Source of the DNA: Prorocentrum cordatum
Lineage: Eukaryota > Sar > Dinophyceae > Prorocentrales > Prorocentraceae
Reading direction: 5' to 3'
Length of the DNA stretch: 64,000 nucleotides
Assembly (NCBI GenBank): GCA_963575745.1
Contig: CAUYUJ010016693.1
Coordinates: 90,001 to 154,000, forward strand
A program made the translations under genes and the position numbers. Shown in pieces: positions 42,580-53,615 of the stretch (positions are counted from its first letter, which is position 1; each line of letters starts with the position of its first letter). The notes beneath the pieces were generated by a model that had not been told where the DNA came from, ran no database searches, and saw only the letters and a program-made list of their open reading frames with translations.

Positions 42580-43024
42580 TCCTCAGTCGGAGGGTCGAAG
42601 GCGTCGTCGCGAAGGGCCTGTCCACGAAGGGCTCCGCCTCGGACGCCGAAGGGACCGACCTGCTGCGTCGCCCACCCAGCCTCCCGAGTAGGCAGCCTCC
42701 CCCGCCACAGCCCGCCGCCAGGCAGCAGAGGAGCAGGATCAGCAGCCACGGGAACGCGGGGCAAGCGTCCAGGCAGCTCTCGCAGGCCTCGCAGACCTGC
42801 GCCGCCGGGCACTCCGGCGATGCCCGTCCGCTGCGCGCAGCCGCAGCGAACTCGCCCACCAGCTGGTAGCAGGCGCTGTTGTCCGGGCACGTGACCCCCG
42901 GACAGGCAGGACAGTGCTGCTCCGGGCAGCTCAACGAGACGTCGGGGCACCGCTGCCCGTGTCCCGAAAGATCGCGGGCCACGGCCCAGAAGAAGTGGAG
43001 GGCGGCAGCGGGGTCCCCTCCCAT
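42569..43024 (-). CDS. Small Cys-rich protein with one membrane-type segment
   Basis: 151 codons, lying between the A1 repeat (28 bp away) and the gag-like ORF, which it overlaps by 11 bp. About residues 30-90 hold many Cys-Pro pairs (CPDVSLSCPEQHCPACPG, then ECPAAQVCEACESCLDACP), suggesting disulfides or metal binding. A strongly hydrophobic segment follows (PWLLILLLCCLAAGC, about residues 92-108) and then a basic tail. The layout resembles a single-pass membrane protein with a Cys-rich outside. It is inside the element boundaries, so it is an element gene if real. No homologous family recalled with certainty. An accessory ORF of this kind is unusual for the DIRS order. Confidence 0.45.
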   Translation of the reverse strand: MGGDPAAALHFFWAVARDLSGHGQRCPDVSLSCPEQHCPACPGVTCPDNSACYQLVGEFAAAARSGRASPECPAAQVCEACESCLDACPAFPWLLILLLCCLAAGCGGGGCLLGRLGGRRSRSVPSASEAEPFVDRPFATTPSTLRLRNGA

Positions 43025-43052
43025 TCAGCTGTCGCCGACAGGGGACCCCAAA

Positions 43053-43204
43053 TCACTGTGAGCCAATACGATTAAGGAGGAGGCCAGGGGAGGAGAGGGA
43101 ACGCATCAAGACATTCACAACCTCCCCTCAGGCGGTGGAGACACGAGGCGCCACCACGGGTCAGAAACTGTACTCCGAATCTACAATCGTGCAACTGATG
43201 AATA
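43053..43204 (-). repeat. Split direct repeat A1 (152 bp), 5' end of the element in coding direction
   Basis: 151 of 152 positions match A2. Its outer edge runs straight into a (TA)n microsatellite. The first ORF begins 28 bp inside it. Confidence 0.95.
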
Positions 43205-43225
43205 TATATATATATATATATATAT

Positions 43226-43284
<59 letters not shown>

Positions 43285-43309
43285 GAGAGAGAGAGAGAGA
43301 GTGAGAGAC

Positions 43310-43344
<35 letters not shown>

Positions 43345-43345
43345 C
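43202..43345 (+). repeat. (TA)n followed by (GA)n microsatellite, right flank of the retrotransposon
   Basis: About 25 bp of TA dinucleotide directly at the element edge, then about 115 bp of (GA)n with ATAAG and GTGAGAC interruptions. Confidence 0.95.
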
Positions 43346-43429
43346 CCCAACAAATGGGCATGTCCTCAGGTCCTTTGCCCCATGTCCAGAGCCTCAGCCC
43401 TCAGTGCTGCAGAGTCTCGGAAGCCCCTG

Positions 43430-43940
43430 GAGCCCAAATGGCCAAATCTCTCGCAGCTTGGCGCGTGCCCCCTGGGGCTACCCGCGGCTTCTCGCATGAC
43501 TTCTGCGGGCCCAAAGAGGGCCCCAAGGCGAGCCCACGGGGCCCCCGAAAGGCCTCCCAAACGCTCCAAGAGGGCTCCGAATCGCCGAACGATCGCCCCG
43601 GGACGCCCAAGATGGCCCCAAGGCGGCCCAAGAAGCCTCCGAGACACCCAAAAAGGCCGCCTCCGAGAGGCCTCCGAGAGGCCTCCCCGGAGGGCCAAGG
43701 GGCCCCTGAGAGGCGACCAGACTACCTCCAGGAGGCCCCGAAAAGCCTCCCACGAAATCCCAACGAATATTCAATGGGCTTCGCCCCCACAACAAAGGCA
43801 CCGTGGCAGGGTGGGCCTAAGGCCATGCTACATCCATGCTATGTCCGTGCTTATATATATATAAGGGAGAGAGAGAGAGAGAGAGAGAGAGACAGAAAGA
43901 GAGAGAGAGAGAGAAAAAAAAAAAAAAAAATAGAGAGAGG
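43430..43940. repeat. Degenerate GGCCCC-AAGA array, then (GA)n and A-run
   Basis: 43430-43790 has loose 20-35-bp units (CCAAGAxGGCCCCxAGGCGG). It is reverse-complement related to the unit at 35.0-36.0 kb on the other side of the retrotransposon. 43860-43940 is (GA)n with an A-run. Confidence 0.6.
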
Positions 43941-44639
43941 GAGAGATGATCATGTTTTTCCCCTCGAAACGCCAACCAACGCCCGCCACGCCATGTCTCC
44001 AGACTCGACGCCGGCTGCCGAATTCACGCAACCGAACGCTACCCGCCAGGCCCCCGACAGAGACCCTGGACTGGGGCTCCTGCTGGGTGGCGCTAGGGAT
44101 CTTTCTGGCCTCCGGAAGGGCAGAGCATCCCGCAGCCATTTACGCCACCAGCAAAGCCCTCGAAATCTGAAGAAGCCCGCAGTGTAGGCCCTCACCTCAA
44201 GCGGCACGAATGCGCGGCGAGAGGGGAATTGGTCAGGCCCCCACCTCAAGGGGCACGCGCGCGCGGCGAGGGAGGAAGAAGACAAATACGACATTGCGAC
44301 GGGGACGCCAAAGCGTCGGGGAGAGACGCGGCACGCAGAGACAAGAGAGGAGTTACAGACAGGGGGAAATCGGAATGGAAATGGCAAGAAACCCATCAGC
44401 GCACGATCGCTGCCGCCATCGATCATCCGCCGCCGTCTGAAAAATGAGTGGGTGGCGAGACCTTCGAACGACCAAGAGACCAACTGCACCGCAATCGCGC
44501 GTATACGCTCTGTCGGCTCCTCGCTCACATGGCCTTGCGTGGGCCCCCTCGCCCCCAGCTCAGGCCGTACAGCGAAGCGATCCTCCCGCGGCCAAGCATG
44601 GTCGCGAAGCCGATCTCCAACATGGCGAAAGTGGACTGA
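43941..44639. other. No gene recognised; ~50-bp duplication
   Basis: CTCACCTCAAGCGGCACG (44191) and CCCACCTCAAGGGGCACG (44240) head two near-copies of about 50 bp. Otherwise unassigned. Confidence 0.35.
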
Positions 44640-45820
44640 CTCAGCTTGCCCATCGGCGCGAACAGGCGCAGCAGCAGGTCCATCGGCACGAACTGGGACT
44701 GGCGCAGCAGGCGCATCGTGACGAGCTGGCTCAGCAGCAGGCCCGCCGGCATGCACAGGGTCTGGCTCAGCAAGTCCATCAGCATGCACGGGCGTAGCAG
44801 CACGGTCGTCAGGGTATGGCTCTGCAGATATATCAGGGCGAACTGTTTCAGGAGGGCCATCGGCACGAACCGGGGCGGCACACGCCCAGGAGGCCGGCGA
44901 GGCAGAGGACGCCAACGAACCGGCAGGCGCCGCGCAGGCCCAGGTACGGCACGCCGAATACCACCATGACGCTGCCGAGCCAAGTTATCGCGCCGCCCGT
45001 GCGCCCCGCCGCGCCGCGAATCTCCTGCGGCTCAGCAGGAACCTCCGGGCGAACTGGTCCAGCTGCAGGCCCACTGCCTCGAGCGTGGTCTGGCTCAGCA
45101 GGTCCATCGGCCTGGGCGGAGTCAGCCGCTGGTCCATCGTCGGCTTGGGCAGGGTCTGGCGCTGCAGGCGCACCTGCGCGAACTGGTTCAGTAGCAGTTC
45201 CATCGGCACGAACAGGACCTGTTGCAGCAGCAAGCAGCAGGTCCATCGGCTGGAACGGGCTCATGGTGAGGTCCATCGGCATGAAGAGGGTCTGGCTTAG
45301 CTGGTACCTCGATGCAGACTGGCTCAGCAGGTCCGACGGCAAGACTCTCGTAGACCTGAGGGGCCAAGTGTCCAGCTTGCCGCATGCACCACTGAGGTTC
45401 GCGCAGCGGGAATGCGCCTTCCCACGAGGGCCGCTGCGCCCGAAGTCGATCAAATTCCTGTGTGGTTGACGCGTCGTCAAGAGCATGCAGGTGACTGAAG
45501 TGGCAGCCCATGGGGCCCTTGCAGAGAGTGTCGAAGCAGCAGGCCTGCACAGTGCAAATGCGGGGACCATCAGCGAATAGCTTCATGGAGTACATGCCCA
45601 GTGCAGGTCCCTTGGCATGAACAGGGTCTGGCCTGGCGCGGTAAGTGCACCCAGCCGGGCTGGTTCAGAAGCAGGTCCGTGAGTATGAACAGTATCTGGC
45701 TCTGCAGGTCCATCGACAAGAACAGGTTCAGCCTCAGGTCCATCGGCATGAACAGGGTCTGGCTCTCCAGGTGCATCGTGGTGCACTGGTTCAGCAGCAG
45801 GGCCGTCGGCGCGTACGCGG
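44640..45820. repeat. 33-bp minisatellite (11-aa repeat) in two blocks
   Basis: AGGTCCATCGGCATGAACAG-type units recur with 33-bp spacing (clear between 45672 and 45769, more diverged at 44640-45300). All six frames stay partly open. On the minus strand the two most protein-like readings are MDLLSQTLFMP and PVHADGPAEPD. The two blocks are separated by a non-repetitive segment (about 45330-45600). Confidence 0.8.
45330..45595 (-). CDS. Possible CCCH zinc-finger fragment
   Basis: In the non-repetitive island between minisatellite blocks, a minus-strand frame starting at 45595 has C14, C20/C21, C25, C31 and H35 (CKGPMGCHFSHLHAL). This gives C-x5-C-x3-H, the end of a CCCH finger. It continues as ordinary-looking protein (FDRLRAQRPSWEGAFPLREP) and then runs into the 11-aa repeat in the PVHADGP reading. 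CCCH fingers bind RNA. Only one finger is present, with imperfect first spacing, so this may be an exon or a chance match. Confidence 0.25.
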
Positions 45821-45829
45821 GTGCCTCGA

Positions 45830-48800
45830 GGGCGAAGACGGTGCCGAGCGGGACCTTAGGCACAGTGGTTGCCCGAGTTCCGATCTTGGAGAAGGCGCTT
45901 CATGTAGGTAAGGGTCTGGTGGTCAAACTACGCCATCTTCTTCACCGGTGCGAACCAAATCATGCAGTGAGTCCTGGCGTCGCAACCCGTGAGCGAGTTC
46001 CAGATCATGACGTAGCCGTAGTCCCCGGAGAATCTGAATTGCACGTGGGCCAAAATCCGAGGCGACTGGGGCGCAGAGTGTGCCCATGCTCGTGGCATCG
46101 CGTAGAGCCAATCACGCCTGTGCCGCGTCGGCAAACGTCGCAGAGGCACGAACAGAGATGCGATGCCGTCGGGCAAACACCCGAAGCGCGGCAAGAAACG
46201 CACTACCAATGGGCGTGAATGCAAGAGAGTTAAACAACTCGCAACACCAGTAGACAGCGCCGAGAAGTAGCCTCCAGTCGGCCCTTGAGCCAGAATGGCT
46301 ACGGAGGAGGGAGAGGACGACGACGACGACGACGAGGAGGAGGAGGAGGAGGGGGAGGAGGAGGAGGAGGAGGAGTGAACGCCCCTTGGGGAGTCCTGGA
46401 TCCAAGCCGCCCGCCGCCGCCGCCGCTCTAAGACCGTGATTGAAAGAGTTCCCGCACTCGGGCGGGTTGCTTGGCAATGGCTCGGCACCTGGCTTCCCTT
46501 TCGATCGAAGTGAGCTGAAAAAAAACAGGATATCATAAGCAATACCTAGACTGAATAGTTCTGGAAGCTGGGATGTGCAAATAGAATGGACGAGCATGCG
46601 ACCGAGATCGGAGAAACCGAGAGAAAAAAAAAACGGGCAGGTAGGCACGGCCCACAAGCACCTAGGGCGATCAGGGCTACATGACATCGGTAAGAATGTA
46701 TGAGGTCATCACCTCCAACAGCATAACATCCGAATCGGCAAGGCCCAATATTCCCCCATTATGTCTAAATATCTTAGTCGTACACAAGCAGCACGCAATT
46801 GAGCAAGCGCGATAACGAAAGGAACATGCTTGGACATCTCAGCGAAATTCTGGAAAACTCTGTCGGCATGCTGGTCATTCAGCTCAGAGCCGAAGCTCCG
46901 CCCAGGGCTAGGAAGGGACGCGTGGATAAATTTCCTTCTTCTAATTTAGTTCAGTGGCCCCGAGCAGGCAACGACCGAACACCGACGGGACACCAACGGG
47001 ACACCACGGCGGGACACCCAGTGGCATCGCGCGCCCACCGTGGGCGGAGGGGCGGTCCACTGCATCCGAATCGCCCTAGCGACGGCGGGGTCATTCTTCT
47101 CGCACGCCCACGAAGCTTCGCCTCGCCCGAAAGCGCGACACGAACACGAAACCGAAACTGATTCCCCGGTGGGGGGCTCTCCGTTCCACTGCGATCTCAC
47201 CCCCCACCCTCCGACTTTCAACGCTGATGTGCCTGCCTTTTCAGCGATGGGTAGGTTGGCTCCGCTCCCCGGTGTGCGAATCAAAACGTCGCCAGGCCAG
47301 CCAGAAGCCTCACACGGGCCGCCCTGCGATAGGCAACAAATCCTTCAGTGAACCTTAACCTGCGAGAAGAAGTGAGCATGTCGCATGCGAATACCCTTCC
47401 CGAAACCCCGAGGGCCAACAGCACTGCACACACGCAGCGCGACGAGAGGCGACGAGGGGCGGGGCGCGGAGGGGGCGGAGGAGGAGGCGATGGGGGCCCT
47501 CGCTCCTCCTCCTCCCCCTCCTCCTGTTCTCCCTCCTGTCCCCCTTCCTGCCCCTCCCTGTCCCTGCTCCAGATAGGCAGCGAGCCTACTGCCTTGCCGA
47601 GGTAGCGAGCGAGGCGAGGGGGAGGCGAGAGGACCGAGGTGTACGCTTGTGCAGCTGCCCCGGCTTCGAGGGGGGCGCCCGCCTCCCCGGCCGCCAGCGC
47701 GGCGTCCACGGCCGCGGCCAGCAGCTCGGCGGGCCTCCCGACCCCCCGGGAGCGAGGCCGGCGCGGCGACGCTCCGGCCGGGGCGCGGGCGCGGAGGCGC
47801 GCCGGTGGCGCGGGGATGGCCACGGCAAGCTCGCGCGGCGTCGGCGCGCGCAAAAGATTTTTTCACACCTCGTCGATCGTTCCACCTTAAAAACGATCGC
47901 GGTCCCGATCGTTCCAGGTTGGATTCCGTCAGGTCCAGTGGCGCTACCGCGTCCACTGGTGCTCCCGCGTCACAGACTGCAGCCTTGGACGCCATCGCCG
48001 GCGTCGCCGGCTCGCCGAGGCCGCGTGAACCAGCCGTAACCCCGCCCGCGCGGGGAGCGGGGAGAAGAGGAGCCCTGAGGTCCTGGCGTGGCAGATTTTG
48101 CACAAGCGGGGGCGTCCAAGAGGGGGGTTAGGGAGTCATGGGCCGAGGCATGTGCGAGGACGAGGAGGGGACTAGGGGAGGTGATGAAACAAGAGAGGGG
48201 GGTCACGAACTCCAGGGAGATATCATGGCCCCCGCCATGGTCTCCACCCTCCCTAGACATGGTCCCCTCTTGGCCGCCCCCGCCGCAACGGGCGTTTTGG
48301 CTCGGTTTCGGGTTTCGGGCCGCGGGACGCTCACATATCAATCTGGCTCGAACATGGAGCAGAAAGATGGGACCGTCAGATCTGAGGAAAGGGGAAGCCG
48401 GCCGAGTGAAAGGAGGCCGAGGAAAGGCTGATTAAGGGAAGCGGATGCATTCGGCCCGGACGGCTTTACACCGGATTCCTGCGATCTCTGTTATTTCTCT
48501 CTGCGACTTTCGAGGGGCGGCGGGAGGAGGAATGAAGGGAGAAGGAAGGACGGATGCAGGAGAGGGAGAAGGGTGGAGAGAGGAATGATAAGCAAAACAA
48601 GCAAAGGGAAAGGAAGGGTGGAAAGGATAAAGTGGGATCCGGAGGAATGACGAGGGAGTAGGAATGGATCAGGGCAGACAACGAGGAGAAGTGAGGAGAA
48701 GAAACGAGGGGTGATCAATGAGAAAGGACGGAGGAGGAGAGGGATCATGGAGGAGGACGGGGGGGTGGGAAGGGAAGAAGGAACACAGGGGGAGGATGGA

Positions 48801-48971
48801 TCAGGGAGGGGGAAAAATGACACTGGCGCAATGAGAACCAAAGTGAGAGGGCAAGGCGAGAGCAGGCGCAAGCTTGGGCAGCACCCCGCCTGGGAGACTC
48901 GGGAAGAGGCACGTCTGGTTCTGGTTGCAGCTCAGCGTCAGCATCCTGTAGTCACCGCGCTGTAAACTGAT
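45830..48971. other. No confident gene; (GGA)n and GC-rich tracts
   Basis: Contains a (GGA)n/GAC tract at about 46300-46376 and GC-rich low-complexity sequence at 47440-47840 that opens long frames on both strands. One minus-strand piece near 45940-46100 looks more protein-like (FRFSGDYGYVMIWNSLTGC) but has no recognised domain. 48100-48900 is purine-rich on the plus strand. Confidence 0.35.
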
Positions 48972-49174
48972 TTCGGCGGCCAGCCCAGGGGGGAAGTGAG
49001 AAGAAGGGGTGGGCCTTCTCAGAAGGCTCGGAAGTCCCCTGGCCTTCTGAACAGTTTTCTAAGCCCTACCCGAAGACACAGGAACTTCTCAGAAGGCCAG
49101 AGGGCTTCTGAGAAGCCCCGCTGGCTTCTGAGAAGGCCTTGTACTTCTCACTTCCCACCTTCGCTCGCCGCCGA
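48972..49174. mobile_element. Foldback MITE-like element, copy 3
   Basis: Ends TTCGGCGGC and GCCGCCGAA are inverted. The inner pair GGGGGGAAGTGAGAAG/CTTCTCACTTCCC is also inverted. The interior has four CTTCTGAGAAGG-type palindromes. It is the best-preserved copy. Confidence 0.78.
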
Positions 49175-49729
49175 ATCCGAATATCCGCACCCGTCGGGAC
49201 GCCGCCATCCCCACGGCGCCCCTCTACCCCTCCACTGCAAGCGCCATGCCGAAATCGGCGACCACACGCGTCTTCATCCCGGAACGCCTACAGACCAGGG
49301 CTCGCCTTGGGGGTGGGCAGAACCCCCTTTGGCCCAACACCCTGTGGTGGAGCTGATCGGGGACAATATCCAGCGGGTGCGGGCCTGCAGAAGTGCGGCC
49401 GCGACTCCTCCGCGAGAACCGAGAAGTAGCATTTCGCCAGCCGACTTGGCACGGTGGGGCTTCTATCGACCTACATAAGATCGCTTCTGAATGTTCTCGA
49501 TTATGTGGACTTCTGAAGGTCTGGACCACTTCCCTGGGACAAAATGTCATTCCGAGTTCTTTCCTGACGGTCTGGAGGCCTGGTGAGGGCATCCAGAAAC
49601 AGAACATCCCCGAAGCCCTTGGGAGCAGGTGGCTTAGCAAGTTGGTTCTTCCAACCTCCTTCGTCCCCTTCCCTGCCAACTCTCCCTGGGTCTGGAAGAG
49701 GTGCGTCGCCTATCGTTAGAGCGTCAAAG
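49175..49729. other. No gene recognised
   Basis: Unique-looking sequence after the MITE; no domain or repeat seen. Confidence 0.4.
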
Positions 49730-50260
49730 GCGGCCAAAGACGGCCCCAAGAAAACCCCAAATAACCCAAGATGGCTCTCAAATGTCCGTGCCAAGACGGC
49801 TCCATGTGGCCACGGAGCCTCCCAACCCCCCCCGCCGAGAGGACCAAATCCTTGTAACCTGAGGGAAATCATGTGTATGTTGTCTTGCCTTTTCGCGTCT
49901 TATGGGCTCTTCAGGCTTCAAGGTGACGCCCCAAGGGAGCCCTAGGAGGGGCCCAATACGGCCCCAAGAGCGCCGAAAGATGATGTGTTTCGACCTTGGA
50001 CGTGGGGGTGGTGGCGTAACTGACGACACCCCTTTTTGAGCCATTGGGCCCCAGATCGCCTCAAGAGGGCCCCAAGACCCTTCAAATAGCCCCAAGAGGG
50101 CCCCAAGACTTTCCAAAAAGACCACCAAGAGGGCCCCACGACTTTCCAAAAAGAGCGTCGAGATGGCCCAAAGGAGGGCCCCGAGAGTCCTCAAGAGGAC
50201 CACAAGAGGGTCCAAATATGGCCTCAATAATCCTCCAAGAGGCTCTCAAACCAAAATGTG
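49730..50260. repeat. Degenerate GGCCCC-AAGA array
   Basis: Loose units such as CAAGAGGGCCCCAAGACTTT repeated about every 30-45 bp, same style as 20.0, 35.0 and 43.4 kb. Confidence 0.6.
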
Positions 50261-50264
50261 TCTG

Positions 50265-50520
50265 CGTAGGCCGCCTCCTCCTCCTCCTCCTCCTCCTCCT
50301 CCTCCTCCTTCTCCTCTCTTCTCCCTTCTCTTCAACCTCCTCGTCCTCATCCTCCTCGTCCTCGTCCTCTTCCTCCTCTGCCTCCTCCTGGTCCTCCTCC
50401 TCCTCCTGCTCCTCGCTCGTCTCCCTCCTCTTCCTCCTCCTCGTCCCCCTCCTCCTCCTCCTCCTCCTCCTCCTCCTCCTCCTCGTCCTCCTCCTCCTCC
50501 CCTCCTACCCCTCTCGTTCC
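50265..50520 (+). repeat. (CTC)n microsatellite
   Basis: About 250 bp of CTC/CTT/GTC triplets, interrupted near 50310-50340. Confidence 0.95.
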
Positions 50521-52159
50521 GCCGCCTCACCCAAGCAACTCTCGGGGGCATCCCTCCTGGATGTACCGGCGGGGATGCGCGAAGCGCCAAGAACTGCCAA
50601 GCAGAAATGGCCCGTCATGATGTTTCCGTCGCTGAAGCGTGACTCCTGCATGAACTTCGCAAAGAACTCTCTAATTAGCGATAGAGCGCTTCCCAACGAT
50701 CCCAACGCGAGCTGTTAGGCAGCCCAGAGCCAGAGCGTGATGCCTGAGTGCCGAGGGCGCGGCGTATGAGTAAATCGACAGGACGTCTCACGCGAGCGCG
50801 CGATTCCTTCCTGAGCCACTTGCAAGAAGCAGCTGCATTCCTGCGGCGCCGCCCTCGCCAGCTCGGCAGGCCGGGCCAACGCCGCCATCGCCGGCGGCAG
50901 GGGCGGCAGCGGAGGCAGCGGGGGCAGGTCGAGGGCCCTGGGCACCGCTTCGGCAGCGACGGCACCCGGCGCGTCGCTGGCCGAGGGCAACGGCGCCGCC
51001 TTCGCCGCTGGGAGCGGCGGCAGCGGCGGCGGTGGGGGTGCGCCAGGAGGCGCCGCCCCCGCCGCAGGCGACGGAGGTGCCGTCCCTGCGGTCGGCAGCG
51101 GTGCCGCCCTGGCCGAGGGCAGGGGCGCCGCCGCGGCTGCCACGGGCGCCGCCTCGGCGCCACGGCGGAACGGGCAGGGCGGGCCGAGATCTCCAGCGGC
51201 GTGTGCTTTGCTCAATCCGGGCGGTTTTCCTGCATGTCGGCCGAGGGCCTCCAGAAATGACTCTGGGCGGGGCGGGTAACTACGGGGGAGGGGGTCGGGA
51301 CCTCTGGGGCTCCGCACTGGTGCAATAACCACGTCGTCGGAGGTCTGGTGACGGGGAGGGGAAGGCAGTCTGGGGACGGGGATAGAGAAAGTGAGAAGAG
51401 GAAGATGAAGGGCATATAGTTGAACAAGGAGGGGGGAGGAGCAGCAAGATGTCACGTGGCCTGCGCGACAGACTGTGACAGGGAGTCCCCGCCACTGCTG
51501 CCGAACGGCCGTGGAGAGCGTGCCACATGGGGGGGCAAAAGTTTCAAGAAGACGGGGGGGCAGACACAAGCACAAGCCGAGATCGACTACATGCCCCCCT
51601 GGCTGCACTTTTCAGCCAGCGATGACGGATCCCGGACGAGCGACGGACGACAGACGAAAGGCAGGCGGCGGCGCAGGGGGGGGGGGAGAAGTGAGAGAGG
51701 GGGGGGAGGGGAGGGCCCGCGGGGGGCGCCCGCGCCCCGCGTAGTCCCTCTCAGCCCAGGCCGGCGCGCCCGAACGGCGCCGCCAGGCCGCGCCCGCGCG
51801 AGCGATGCTCAGCGCGCGGCGCCGGCGCCAGGCGCCGCTAAGCTGGCCCCTGCCTGCACGAGGGAGAGGGGTCCCGAGGGAAGCTGGCCCCTTGGACCGA
51901 TGGCGGCGAACCTCTGGTGGTCGACCTCCAGGACGGCGGAGCCCGAAATCACCACCACTACAATTGAGATGCGCTGCCCTGTGCCGGCCTCTTGTGAAAC
52001 ACTCCACGGGGAGCACATCCTTCAAGGCACACGCGCGCGAGAACGCATAAGCGTCTGAGGCTGGCGGCGCTCGCAAAAGCGAGAGAGGGAAACACTAACA
52101 TTTGAGGCCCTCGCCCTCCGAATCGGGCCAAGCTCAGCGCGTTCCTTCGCAACGCCGAT
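50521..52159. other. No gene recognised; GC-rich low complexity
   Basis: 50830-51160 is GGCGGC/GCC-rich and opens an Ala/Pro-rich minus frame (about 297 codons) that is likely composition-driven. 51660-51760 is G-rich. No domain seen. Confidence 0.4.
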
Positions 52160-53615
52160 CACAGGACCACCATGGAGTCACGAATCGTGTCAGGGGTGTC
52201 CCGATATGGGTGGCGGGGACGCATGCGAACACCGCCACTAAGGCTTTCGGTCGAGTTCCGTATGGGGCCATGGCACGTGTGAAGGATGTTTCGGAATGTG
52301 TGGCGGGGACACTTGCGAACATCGCCGCTGGCGCCTTCGGTGGAGCTCTCTATGGGGCCACATAGCATGTGAGGGGTGTCCCGAAACGTGTGATGGGCGT
52401 GCCACAATGGACGCGGGCGGTGAGCGCATGCGAGCGCTGGCATGTGTGCCTTCGGTGGAGCTCCCATGGGGCCACGAATCGTGTGAGGGGTGTCCCGAAG
52501 CGGGTGCGGGGAATCATGCGAGCACCGCCACTGGGGCCTTCGGTGGAGCTCCCTATGGGGTCACGAAGCGTGTGAGGGGGTGGACCAACATGGGAGGGAG
52601 GAAGGGGATGGGGGTAATGGGAAGAGAAGCGCGGGGAGGGGCGTCGTCTCTTCAAAACGAAAACCTGACACCCAACACCACATGATGGTTGAGAAACAAA
52701 TATCCTGGCACAGGCCCCAACTATATGCGGATGCGACTACCGCAAGGCAGGTGGGGATTCGGTGGAACTCCTCATAGGGCCACGAAACGTGTGAGGGGTG
52801 TCCCGACATGGGTGGCGGGGACGCGTGCGAACACCGTCACTAAGGCTGTCGTTGGAGCTCTTTTTGCGGCCACGACGCGTGAGCGCGGTGTGCTGGAACG
52901 GATGGCGGGGACGCATGCGAACACTGCCATTGGAAGCCTTCGGTGGAGCCCCCTTATAAAGGCCATGAACGTGCGAATGGTGTCCCGACTCGAATGTGGG
53001 GACGCATGCGAACACCATTGCCGGAGATTTCGGTGGAGCTCCCTGTAGGGCCACGAAGCGTGCGATGGGGGTCTGGACATGGGTGGCGGGGATTCATGCG
53101 AACACCGCCATTCGGAGCCTTCGGTGGAACTCCCTATGGGGGCCACGAAACGTGTGAGGGGTGTGCTGGCGAGGAATGCGGGGGATCATACGAACACCGC
53201 CATCGGGGGCTTTCGGTGGCACTCCCTATGGGGGCCACGAAATGTGTGAGGGGTGTGCCAAGATGGGTGGCGGGGGCGCGTGCGAACGCCGCCACTGGGG
53301 CAGCCGGTGGAGCTCCCTGTGGGGCCACGCAATGTGGGTGGTCCGAATCGGGTGCGGCGAAGCATGCGAACACCGCCAGTGGGGCCTTCGGTGGAGCTCC
53401 CTATGGGGCCACGAAGCGCGCGAGGGGTGTCCCAGAGCGGGTGCGGGGGCGCATGCGAACAGCGCTACTGGGACCTTCGGCGGAGCTGTCACGGAGCGCG
53501 TGGGGCGTGTCCCGACTTCGGGGGCGGTGACGCGTGCGAGCGCCGCAAATAAGGCTTTCGGCCCTTCGGTGGGGGCCCACCCCTACGGGGCCACGAAGCG
53601 CGTGAGGGGTGCAAA
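52160..53615 (+). repeat. 78-bp satellite array, locus 2
   Basis: Units contain GCATGCGAACACCGCCACT, GGCCTTCGGTGGAGCTCC and CTATGGGGCCACGAAGCGTG, the same family as 15.65-16.68 kb but more diverged. The array is interrupted at about 52580-52740 by the array-end module, then resumes. Confidence 0.9.

Larger units (their letters stand above)
36025..43204 (-). mobile_element. Tyrosine-recombinase retrotransposon (DIRS order, PAT-like split direct repeats)
   Basis: A 7,180-bp unit on the minus strand. Its ends are split direct repeats in coding order A1 (43204-43053), internal ORFs, B1 (36741-36479), A2 (36481-36330), a 42-nt spacer, B2 (36287-36025). The A copies match at 151 of 152 positions; the B copies are identical over 263 bp. 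Internal ORFs in coding order: a Cys-rich small ORF, a gag-like ORF, RT/RNase H/methyltransferase-like, and tyrosine recombinase. RT-RH-MT-YR content with split direct repeats is the published signature of PAT-like members of the DIRS order. Both flanks are TA-dinucleotide sequence and no target duplication is apparent, as expected for recombinase-mediated integration. Confidence 0.9.

Noticed and set aside
47281-48131. Overlapping ORFs on both strands around 47.3-48.1 kb
   Set aside because: Several equally long frames overlap in GC-rich low complexity; none has a recognisable domain.
50715-51608. 297-aa Ala/Pro-rich minus-strand protein
   Set aside because: Composition-driven open frame in GCC/GGC-rich DNA; no motif or codon-level sign of selection.
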